Of a stretch of DNA of 7,075 nucleotides, positions 1-4,963 are shown piece by piece (position 1 is the first letter of the stretch; the number at the start of each line of letters is the position of its first letter). The translations under genes and the position numbers were made by a program. This DNA is from Burkholderiales bacterium (GTDB taxonomy: Bacteria > Pseudomonadota > Gammaproteobacteria > Burkholderiales > Burkholderiaceae_C), in assembly GCA_011390055.1 (NCBI GenBank), contig JAABTC010000090.1, positions 1-7,075 on the forward strand, read 5' to 3'. Below the pieces are notes generated by a model. It saw nothing but the letters and a program-made list of their open reading frames with translations. It made no database searches and was not told where the DNA came from.

Positions 1-728
1 AGGATCGTGGTGCCGGTGATGGCGGGCGACTCGATGATGAAGCGCACGGCGCGCGCAATGTCGTCGGGCGTCGAGCTGCGGCCCAGCGGCGTCATCGTGT
101 GTGCGGCGGCGAAGCCTTCGGCGCTCATCGCCGGGCCCGAGACCAGCGTCACGCCGGGCGCCACGCCGGCCACCCGCACCCGCGGCGCCAGGGCCTGGGC
201 CAGCAGCGTGGTGGCCGCTTCGAGGGCCGCCTTCGACAGCGTGTACGACAGGTAGTCGGGGTTCGGGTTCCAGAGCTTCTGGTCGAGCAGGTTCACCACG
301 CAACCGACCTCGGCGCAGCCGTCCAGATGGGCCGCCAGGGCCTGCGCCAGCACGATGGCTGGCGCGGTGTTGGCGCGCCAGTGGATGTCCATTGCGGCAT
401 AGCTGAACTGCGCTGCATCGTCGTAGGCGAAGTGCGAGGCGTTGTTGACCACCGCATCGATTCGGCCGAAGCGCGCCACCACGGCGGGCAGCAGGCTGCG
501 GCAAGCAGCTTCGTCGGCGAGGTCGGCCGCGAAACACTCGGCGCGAACGCCGAGCGCGCGCACGTCCACGGCGGTGGCCTCGCATTCGGCGGCCGAGCTG
601 CGGAAATGCAGCGCGACGTCGCGGCCGCTGCGCGCCAGCTCGAGCGCGATGGCGCGGCCCAGGCGGCGCGCGGCGCCGGTGACCAGGACGACGGGACGGG
701 AGGAGGGCGAAAGCGAGGGCGAGGGCAT
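1..728 (-). CDS. Pteridine reductase-like (PTR1/FolM-type) short-chain dehydrogenase, C-terminal end cut by window
   Basis: Probable NADPH-dependent cytosolic SDR that reduces a pterin or dihydrofolate-type substrate. Seen: 242 complete residues, Rossmann fold at the N-terminus with TGAARRLG at 17-24 (the TGxxxRxG form used by PTR1 rather than the classical TGxxxGxG), VNNASHF at 94-100, YTLSK with Tyr162 and Lys166. The residue 13 before the catalytic Tyr, normally Ser in classical SDRs, is Asp149; the same Asp-13-Tyr-4-Lys spacing is known from Leishmania PTR1 and relatives. The start is the ATG at 728-726; it is followed by a Ser/Pro-rich stretch (residues 2-12) encoded by a simple CCCTCG-like repeat, and no good Shine-Dalgarno precedes it. 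The gene is divergent from the methyltransferase with 14 bp between start codons. The 3' end lies beyond base 1. SDR assignment is very secure; the pteridine substrate is inferred from the active-site pattern. Confidence 0.9.
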   Translation of the reverse strand, partial: MPSPSLSPSSRPVVLVTGAARRLGRAIALELARSGRDVALHFRSSAAECEATAVDVRALGVRAECFAADLADEAACRSLLPAVVARFGRIDAVVNNASHFAYDDAAQFSYAAMDIHWRANTAPAIVLAQALAAHLDGCAEVGCVVNLLDQKLWNPNPDYLSYTLSKAALEAATTLLAQALAPRVRVAGVAPGVTLVSGPAMSAEGFAAAHTMTPLGRSSTPDDIARAVRFIIESPAITGTTI

Positions 729-731
729 TTC

Positions 732-737
732 TACAAT
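732..737 (+). promoter_or_regulatory. Candidate -10 box (TACAAT) for a leaderless methyltransferase transcript
   Basis: TACAAT differs from the sigma70 -10 consensus at one base and ends 5 nt before the ATG at 743, so transcription would be expected to begin at or next to the start codon. No clear -35 hexamer is visible 16-18 bp upstream (the region is a purine-rich GGGCGA repeat inside the SDR gene). The nearest GAGGG (721-725) is 17 nt from the ATG, too far for a normal ribosome-binding site, which fits a leaderless start. Base pattern only; AT-rich hexamers are rare in this sequence, which makes the match stand out, but it is not proof. Confidence 0.35.
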
Positions 738-742
738 GCGCC

Positions 743-1927
743 ATGACGCAAGACGGCAAGGGCGCGCAACAGGAGGGCAGTGTATCGGCGCCGCAAGCAG
801 CGACATCGTCGCCGCTGCTGCGGCTGGTGCTGCGCGCGATCGCGTCGGCGGGCGGCTGGTTGCCGTTCGACCGCTACATGGCGCTCGTGCTCTACGCACC
901 CGGCCTGGGCTACTACAGCCGCTCGGACCGCCAGTTCGGCACCTTCCCGTCGTCGGGCAGCGATTTCGTCACCGCGCCCGAGTTGAGCCCGCTGTTCGGC
1001 GCGCTGCTCGCGCGCCAGGTCGGCCAGGCCCTGCAGGCCACGAACACCGACTGCGTGTGGGAGTTCGGCGCCGGTTCGGGCGCACTGGCGGCGCAGTTGC
1101 TCGACGGGCTCGATGGGCTCGCAGAGACTGGGCAGCGGCAGACGCACTACACGATCGTCGAGTTGTCGGGCGCCTTGCAAGCCCGCCAGCGCGAGACGCT
1201 CGCACGCTTCGGCGACCGCGTGCGCTGGCTCGACGCCTTGCCCGAGTCGATGCGCGGCGTGGTGGTCGGCAACGAGCTGCTCGACGCGATGCCGGTGCAA
1301 CTCCTGGCCTGGAACGGCCACGCCTGGCGCGAGCGCGGCGTGGTGCCTGCGCCCGAGCGCCCGGGCGGTTCTGGCGCGCTTCGGTTCGAAGACCGGCCCA
1401 CGCCGTTGCGCCCACCGGTCGAAGCCGGCTTCGTGCCGGGCAGCGTGACGGAGATCCATCCACAGGCGCAGGCTTTCGTGCAGACCCTGGCCGAGCGGCT
1501 GGCATGCGGGGCGGCGTTCTTCATCGACTACGGTTTCCCCGAGCGCGAGTACTACCTGCCCGAGCGCGTCGGCGGCACCTTGATGTGCCACCGTGCGCAC
1601 CGCGCCGACACCGATCCGCTGGCCGACCCGGGGCTGAAGGACATCACTGCCCACGTCGATTTCAGCGGCATCGCGCTGGCGGCCCAGGACGCTGGCTTCG
1701 AGGTGCTGGGCTACACCTCGCAGGCGCGCTTTTTCTTCAACTGCGGTCTGGCAACGGCAATGGAAGCGGCCCAGCAGCGCGGGGACTGGCCCGCCGTGGC
1801 GGCGGCCCAGAAACTCGTCGCCGAGCACGAGATGGGCGAGCTGTTCAAGGTCATCGGCCTGGTCAAGGGCGCCCCGGCGTTCGACGCCATCGGCTTCCGG
1901 TCCGGCGACCGCAGCCACCGGCTTTGA
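743..1927 (+). CDS. Class I SAM-dependent methyltransferase, MidA/NDUFAF7 family (COG1565)
   Basis: Predicted protein methyltransferase of 394 residues, the usual length for this family. Seen in order: the N-terminal family signature around DRYMALVLYAPGLGYY (43-58), FVTAPELSPLFG (75-86), the SAM-binding glycine motif EFGAGSG (107-113), NELLDAMPV (177-185), FIDYGF (260-265), and GTLMCHRAHRADTDPL followed by DITAHVDF (278-307). All are hallmarks of the family. The mitochondrial member NDUFAF7 dimethylates an arginine of the complex I subunit NDUFS2; the bacterial substrate is not generally established, so no function beyond methylation of a protein is claimed. The ATG at 743 fits the family N-terminus; no Shine-Dalgarno lies at normal distance, and the transcript may be leaderless. 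It is followed after 7 nt by the DUF2905 gene, so the two are probably co-transcribed. Confidence 0.95.
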   Translation: MTQDGKGAQQEGSVSAPQAATSSPLLRLVLRAIASAGGWLPFDRYMALVLYAPGLGYYSRSDRQFGTFPSSGSDFVTAPELSPLFGALLARQVGQALQATNTDCVWEFGAGSGALAAQLLDGLDGLAETGQRQTHYTIVELSGALQARQRETLARFGDRVRWLDALPESMRGVVVGNELLDAMPVQLLAWNGHAWRERGVVPAPERPGGSGALRFEDRPTPLRPPVEAGFVPGSVTEIHPQAQAFVQTLAERLACGAAFFIDYGFPEREYYLPERVGGTLMCHRAHRADTDPLADPGLKDITAHVDFSGIALAAQDAGFEVLGYTSQARFFFNCGLATAMEAAQQRGDWPAVAAAQKLVAEHEMGELFKVIGLVKGAPAFDAIGFRSGDRSHRL

Positions 1928-1934
1928 CCTCGTG

Positions 1935-2126
1935 ATGCGCTGGTTGCTCGTCTTCGTCGTCGCGTTCGTGCTGTTCAACGGCCTGGCCGGCTGGTTGCGC
2001 AAGGTCGGACTCGGCCGCTTGCCCGGCGACTTCGCCTTCCGCTTCCGTGGCCGCGAGATCTTCGTGCCGCTGGCCAGCAGCGTGCTGCTGAGCCTGATCG
2101 CCGCCGGCGTTTCGACCCTGCTCTAG
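1935..2126 (+). CDS. DUF2905 family small membrane protein
   Basis: A 63-residue protein with two hydrophobic segments (about 3-20 and 46-62) separated by a basic loop carrying GLGRLPGD (25-32) and FRFRGREIFVPL (35-46). This layout and these motifs match the DUF2905 family, a widespread small inner-membrane protein of unknown function. The ATG at 1935 gives the usual family N-terminus (MRWLL); a GTG directly before it at 1932 would add one residue and cannot be excluded. There is no Shine-Dalgarno, and the start sits 7 nt after the methyltransferase stop, so translation probably depends on coupling to that gene. Its TAG stop overlaps the stop of the converging minus-strand gene. Confidence 0.88.
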   Translation: MRWLLVFVVAFVLFNGLAGWLRKVGLGRLPGDFAFRFRGREIFVPLASSVLLSLIAAGVSTLL

Positions 2127-2515
2127 CCGGAAATCGTCCAGCGGTGCTGGCACTTGCTGCAGCACACGGCGGTCCGGTCTTCCTGCTGCCGCTCGGCACC
2201 CGTGTCGTTGGCCAGTTTGAAGCGCCCGTAGGCCTTGCAGCTCGGGCAGTCGGCCTGGTGCGCGGTGGCTTCGGCGTGCATCAGCAAAGCCAGGTAACGG
2301 CGCAGCGCCCACAGGCCGATGACCGCACACAACAGAATCGCCACCAGGTCGGTCAACTGGTCGCTCATCGAGCGGAAACGTCCCAGCGCCTCGAACGCCG
2401 CGAACAGACCGATGACGCAGAAGAACGTCAGCACCAGATGGGCATGGCTGTTGAGCAGTTCGCGCTCATACCACTTGCGAAACCCGTGTTTGCGGATGCC
2501 GTCAGCCAACTTCAT
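2123..2515 (-). CDS. Two-helix membrane protein with C-terminal zinc ribbon, function unknown
   Basis: A 130-residue hypothetical protein. Seen: a basic/amphipathic N-terminus (KLADGIRKHGFRKWYEREL), a first membrane segment at about 26-44, a second at about 54-78, then a soluble tail with CPSC (90-93) and CCSKC (118-122) plus a Trp at 126. The paired CxxC motifs look like a zinc ribbon, probably on the cytoplasmic side if the N-terminus is also inside. The start chosen is the ATG at 2515-2513, because GAGGTG lies 5 nt upstream; a more distant ATG at 2554 would add 13 Arg-rich residues and has no ribosome-binding site. It lies about 100 bp downstream of cca on the same strand and converges on the DUF2905 gene, sharing its stop at CTAG. 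I do not recognise a named family; similar unannotated proteins are expected in other Burkholderiales. Confidence 0.82.
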   Translation of the reverse strand: MKLADGIRKHGFRKWYERELLNSHAHLVLTFFCVIGLFAAFEALGRFRSMSDQLTDLVAILLCAVIGLWALRRYLALLMHAEATAHQADCPSCKAYGRFKLANDTGAERQQEDRTAVCCSKCQHRWTISG

Positions 2516-2520
2516 GATCG

Positions 2521-2526
2521 CACCTC
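2521..2526 (-). promoter_or_regulatory. Shine-Dalgarno GAGGTG setting the start of the zinc-ribbon membrane protein
   Basis: On the minus strand GAGGTG is followed by CGATC and then the ATG at 2515. Spacing of 5 nt is acceptable, and this is the only good ribosome-binding site in the gap, so it decides between the starts at 2515 and 2554. Confidence 0.7.
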
Positions 2527-2543
2527 GTTCCGGGGATCGCCGT

Positions 2544-2555
2544 GATGCACGCATC
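2544..2555. repeat. Short inverted repeat GATGC-N2-GCATC in the cca/zinc-ribbon gap
   Basis: Two perfect 5-bp arms around AC, centred about 35 bp upstream of the zinc-ribbon gene start. It could be an operator half-site pair or chance; no promoter with good -35 and -10 boxes could be placed next to it. Confidence 0.25.
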
Positions 2556-2580
2556 GTTGCACAAAGCGGGCCAGAACGCT

Positions 2581-2605
2581 GCGCCGCGACACCTCGCGTC
2601 GGCGC
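2581..2605 (-). terminator. GC-rich stem-loop just after cca, possible terminator without a T-tract
   Basis: On the minus strand GCGC and CGAC pair with GTCG and GCGC around the loop GCGAGGT, with two unpaired bases on the 3' side. It begins 10 nt after the cca stop codon. No run of T follows, so it is not a canonical intrinsic terminator; it may protect the 3' end, pause polymerase or act with Rho. It also separates cca from the next gene, consistent with partial uncoupling. Confidence 0.35.
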
Positions 2606-2615
2606 AAGCGGCTTC

Positions 2616-3845
2616 CTACAAGGCCGCGGCCAGCGCCCCTTCGCGCGCCTGTTGCAAGGCCTGGCCGACCGCCGGGCCGCTCAACCCGCGCGCCAGGGCG
2701 GCCTGGCTGACCGCAGCGGCATCGACGCCACGCACCGTGTGAAGAGCCTGCGCGAGCCGGGCCCGCGGCGGGTAGGGCGCGTCTTGCAGGCCGGCACGGC
2801 CGCGCGCGTCGCACTCGCACGCCAGCAGGGCCTGCGCGAAGCGCTCGGGCCGCCGCAGCGCATCGCAGCGCTGCAGCAGGCGCAGCACCGCGGCAGCGTT
2901 CAGGCTCTCGCTGCGGTGTATGTTGCCGTGCTCGCGCGCCACCACGCTGCCGAGCTCGCGGCAGTCGCCCGGCACGCGCAAGCGTTCGGCCAGGCGATCG
3001 GCCAGCCGCGCACCGCGCGCCTCGTGGGCGATGTGGCGCGGCCACTCGGCAGGCGGCGTGCTGCCCTTGCCAAGGTCGTGCACCAGGCAGGCCCAGCGCA
3101 CCGGCAGCGGCGCCTGCAGGCGCGCAGCCAGGTCGAGCACCATCATCAGGTGCACGCCGGTGTCGACCTCCGGATGGTGCTCGGCCGGCTGCGGCACGCC
3201 CCACAGGCGGTCGACTTCGGGCAGCACGCGCGCCAGCGCGCCGCAGTCGCGCAGCACGTCGAAGAAGCGGCTGGGCCGCGCTTCCATCAGCCCGCGCGCC
3301 AACTCCTGCCACACCCGCTCGGCCACCAGCGCGTCGGCCTCGCCGGCATCGACCATCTGCCGGCACAGCGCCGTGGTTTCCGGCGCGACGACAAAGTGCG
3401 GCCAGCGTGCCGCGAAGCGCGCCAGGCGCAGGATGCGCACCGGGTCCTCGGCAAAGGCCGCCGAGACGTGGCGCAGCACGCCGGCTTGCAGGTCGTGCTG
3501 GCCGCCGAACGGGTCGACCAGCGGGGCCTGCGGATCGTCGGCCGGCTGGGCGATGGCATTGATCGTCAGGTCGCGGCGCGCCAGGTCGTCCTCGAGCGTG
3601 ACCGATGGATCGGCCTGCACGGTGAAACCGCGGTAGCCCGGTGCCAACTTGCGTTCGGTGCGCGCCAGCGCGTACTCGTCGTGGGTCTGCGGGTGCAGGA
3701 AGACCGGAAAGTCGCGCCCGACCGGGGTGTAGCCCTGCGCCAGCATGGCGTCGACGCTGGCCCCGACCACCAGCCAGTCGTGGTCGTTGACCGGCAGGCC
3801 GAGCAAGCGGTCGCGCACCGACCCGCCGACGCGGTAGACCTTCAA
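2616..3845 (-). CDS. cca: Multifunctional CCA protein: tRNA nucleotidyltransferase with HD phosphohydrolase domain
   Basis: Adds and repairs the 3'-terminal CCA of tRNA using CTP and ATP in the cytoplasm; the HD domain of this family has phosphatase/2',3'-cyclic phosphodiesterase activity. The 409 residues closely follow the E. coli enzyme (about 412). Seen: GGSVRD (7-12), catalytic DHD (21-23), GRDFPVFLHPQTHDEYALAR (43-62), RRDLTIN (90-96), EDPVRILRLARFAAR (133-147), then the HD domain with His232 and LVHDLGKG (254-261; His256-Asp257), and WPRH (268-271). The start is a TTG at 3845-3843: it gives exactly the family N-terminus MKVYRVGG, and there is no in-frame ATG before the essential GGSVRD. 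That TTG overlaps the TGA stop of the preceding gene (TTGA) and has no clear Shine-Dalgarno, so translation is probably by reinitiation. The frame stays open for another 303 codons upstream, but that part is not protein-like. Confidence 0.96.
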   Translation of the reverse strand: MKVYRVGGSVRDRLLGLPVNDHDWLVVGASVDAMLAQGYTPVGRDFPVFLHPQTHDEYALARTERKLAPGYRGFTVQADPSVTLEDDLARRDLTINAIAQPADDPQAPLVDPFGGQHDLQAGVLRHVSAAFAEDPVRILRLARFAARWPHFVVAPETTALCRQMVDAGEADALVAERVWQELARGLMEARPSRFFDVLRDCGALARVLPEVDRLWGVPQPAEHHPEVDTGVHLMMVLDLAARLQAPLPVRWACLVHDLGKGSTPPAEWPRHIAHEARGARLADRLAERLRVPGDCRELGSVVAREHGNIHRSESLNAAAVLRLLQRCDALRRPERFAQALLACECDARGRAGLQDAPYPPRARLAQALHTVRGVDAAAVSQAALARGLSGPAVGQALQQAREGALAAAL

Positions 3846-4804
3846 TGGCGTGCAGCGCGCAGGGTGTCGAGGAAGGCGCGGCCATTGCGCCGGGCCAGGT
3901 AGCCGGGTGCCACTTCGCGCAACGAGGCCGCCTCGATGCCCAGGCTGCGCAGGTCCGGCAAGCGGCCGCTGGCCACGTTCGGGACCTCCAGCGAGCGCAG
4001 GTTGTCGCGCGACATCAGCGGCTCGCCGGGCAGGCATTCGAGCACCCGGGCCTGCAAGCGGCCCAGGGCTGCCGGCAGGGGCAGCACCGGCCGCGGATGG
4101 CCGGCCCAGCGCCCGGCCAGGCGCACCAGGTCGGCCAGGGTGTGGACCTCGGGCCCGGCGCACTCGTAGACCTGCCCGATGCATTCGCGCCGGCGCAGGC
4201 AGCGCACGATGGCTTCGGCCACGTCGTCGACCCACACCGGCTGCAGCCGGGCCTCGCCACCGGCCAGCGGCATCACGGGGGCCAGGCGTTGCAGGCTGGC
4301 GAAGAGGTTGAGGAAGCGATCCTCGGCGCCGAAGATCACCGAGGGCCGCAGCACGCTGAGCTCGAGCGGCGCCGCGCGCAGCAGCGCTTCGCCGGCGCTC
4401 TTGCTGCGCAGGTAGTCCGAAGGCATGGCCGACGGGTCGTCGCCCGGCTCCCCGATGCCCAGGGCGCTGACATGCACCGCGCGCCGGACGCCCACCGCGG
4501 CGCAGGCCGCGGCCAGCCGCCGGGGCAACTCGACATGCACGCGCTCGAACGTGGCCGCGCTGCCATGCAGCACCGCCACCAGGTGCACCACGGCGTCGCA
4601 GCCGCGCAGCACGTCGGCCAGCGCCGCATCGTCGTGCACGTCGGCCACGCGCAACTCGACCGTCGGCAGGGCGCGCAGGGTCGCACCGTGCTGGGCGCGC
4701 CGCGTCGGCACCACGACGGCGGTTTCCGGCATGTGCCGCGCGAGCCGTTCGCACAGGGCGCGGCCGACGAAGCCGGTGCCGCCCAGGATCGCGATGCGCT
4801 TCAT
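3842..4804 (-). CDS. Complex I NDUFA9 subunit family protein (atypical SDR, NAD(P)-binding)
   Basis: A 320-residue atypical short-chain dehydrogenase related to the mitochondrial complex I accessory subunit NDUFA9. Seen: N-terminal dinucleotide-binding GGTGFVGR (8-15), HLVAVLHG (74-81), HVSALG (111-116), YLRSK with Tyr131 and Lys135, RPSVIFGAEDRFLNLFA (153-169), QPVWVDDVAEA (188-198), and the C-terminal LMSRDNL (263-269) typical of the family. The substrate is unknown; bacterial members often bind nucleotide and act on quinone- or sugar-like compounds, but nothing here decides this. The ATG at 4804 is preceded by AAGG with 7-nt spacing and overlaps the stop of an upstream 14-codon ORF (ATGA). 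Its own stop overlaps the TTG of cca, so the two are translationally coupled. No nuo genes are nearby. Confidence 0.92.
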   Translation of the reverse strand: MKRIAILGGTGFVGRALCERLARHMPETAVVVPTRRAQHGATLRALPTVELRVADVHDDAALADVLRGCDAVVHLVAVLHGSAATFERVHVELPRRLAAACAAVGVRRAVHVSALGIGEPGDDPSAMPSDYLRSKSAGEALLRAAPLELSVLRPSVIFGAEDRFLNLFASLQRLAPVMPLAGGEARLQPVWVDDVAEAIVRCLRRRECIGQVYECAGPEVHTLADLVRLAGRWAGHPRPVLPLPAALGRLQARVLECLPGEPLMSRDNLRSLEVPNVASGRLPDLRSLGIEAASLREVAPGYLARRNGRAFLDTLRAARH

Positions 4805-4845
4805 GGTGCAGCCTTGGCGAGGGTCGATGGTTTCGTGCGGTTCAT
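4801..4845 (-). CDS. Mini-ORF 3 (14 codons) linking the tandem repeat to the NDUFA9-like gene
   Basis: Encodes MNRTKPSTLAKAAP. Its ATG overlaps the stop of mini-ORF 2 (GGATGA) and has GGAGG 7 nt upstream (4857-4853). Its TGA overlaps the ATG of the NDUFA9-like gene (CCATGA). It begins exactly 59 bp after mini-ORF 2, and its first nine bases match the repeat unit except one, after which similarity is lost. Probably a leader whose role, if any, is to carry ribosomes to the next gene. Translation is not shown. Confidence 0.35.
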   Translation of the reverse strand: MNRTKPSTLAKAAP

Positions 4846-4904
4846 CCCGTAACCTCCGTGCTTTGCACTGCGGTATTCGCCTTGGGGACGGCCCAGCGGC
4901 TCAT
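4842..4904 (-). CDS. Mini-ORF 2 (20 codons), second tandem unit
   Basis: Encodes MSRWAVPKANTAVQSTEVTG. Its ATG shares a base with the stop of mini-ORF 1 (TAATG), with GGAGG 7 nt upstream at 4916-4912. Near its end lies the hairpin GTGC-AAA-GCAC followed directly by GGAGG, which serves as ribosome-binding site for mini-ORF 3. The peptide is closely similar to that of mini-ORF 1, has no membrane segment or recognised domain, and has all its substitutions in changed residues, so it may matter only as a translated spacer. Confidence 0.42.
   Translation of the reverse strand: MSRWAVPKANTAVQSTEVTG
4858..4868 (-). other. RNA hairpin of tandem unit 2, next to GGAGG
   Basis: On the minus strand GTGC-AAA-GCAC, directly followed by GGAGG (4857-4853). 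Two further CC/GG pairs are possible across an unpaired GCA. The stem could hide or present the ribosome-binding site of mini-ORF 3. Confidence 0.5.
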
Positions 4905-4963
4905 TAGGCAACCTCCGCGCTAAGCGCTGCGGTATTCGCCTTGGGAGCGGCCCAGCGGCTCAT
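4904..4963 (-). CDS. Mini-ORF 1 (19 codons), first tandem unit after slt
   Basis: Encodes MSRWAAPKANTAALSAEVA. Its ATG overlaps the slt stop codon (CCATGA), with GGAG 5 nt upstream inside the last codons of slt (4972-4969). It ends with the hairpin GCGC-TTA-GCGC, a GGAGG and TAATG, which starts mini-ORF 2. The arrangement of ribosome-binding site, start, stop and overlap is what a translated coupled cistron would show; expression is inferred. Confidence 0.42.
   Translation of the reverse strand: MSRWAAPKANTAALSAEVA
4917..4927 (-). other. RNA hairpin of tandem unit 1, next to GGAGG
   Basis: On the minus strand GCGC-TTA-GCGC, directly followed by GGAGG (4916-4912). It occupies the same place as the hairpin of the other unit, with one stem pair changed on both sides so that pairing is kept. 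Confidence 0.5.

Larger units (their letters stand above)
4846..4963 (-). repeat. Two tandem 59-bp units forming mini-cistrons, with the start of a third
   Basis: Units occupy 4963-4905 and 4904-4846. Over the 54 bp that align (4963-4910 against 4904-4851) 48 bases are identical. The six differences are one pair in the stem (T/C with A/G, compensatory), two in the loop (TT/AA), and a swapped GA/AG pair. A third ATGA-CCGC start follows at 4845, keeping the 59-bp period. 59 is not a multiple of three, so each unit shifts frame, yet the stop/start overlap is kept at each junction. No other copy was seen in this window. Confidence 0.9.

Noticed and set aside
771..782. AGGAGG followed 3 nt later by GTG (780), suggesting an alternative start for the methyltransferase
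   Set aside because: The GTG is not in the methyltransferase frame and the spacing is too short; the frame it opens is short and arginine-rich with no family features.
442..2002. Long open frames overlapping the methyltransferase (plus strand 442-1935, minus strand 731-2002)
   Set aside because: Typical stop-poor shadow frames of GC-rich DNA; rich in Arg, Ala and Gly, no recognisable motifs, and they lie over two well-supported genes.
2138..2150. Hairpin CCAGC-GGT-GCTGG as an intrinsic terminator for the plus-strand pair
   Set aside because: Short stem, no T-tract on either strand, and inside the coding end of the zinc-ribbon gene.
3846..4754. In-frame 303-codon extension upstream of cca, suggesting a fused larger protein
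   Set aside because: It lies over the NDUFA9-like gene in another frame and has low-complexity Arg/Ala composition; the family N-terminus begins exactly at the TTG at 3845.
4846..4963. CRISPR-like or REP-like reading of the tandem repeat
   Set aside because: Only two nearly full copies directly abut with no unique spacers, and the start/stop/ribosome-binding-site design is not a CRISPR trait. A REP-type origin is not excluded but the hairpin is small.
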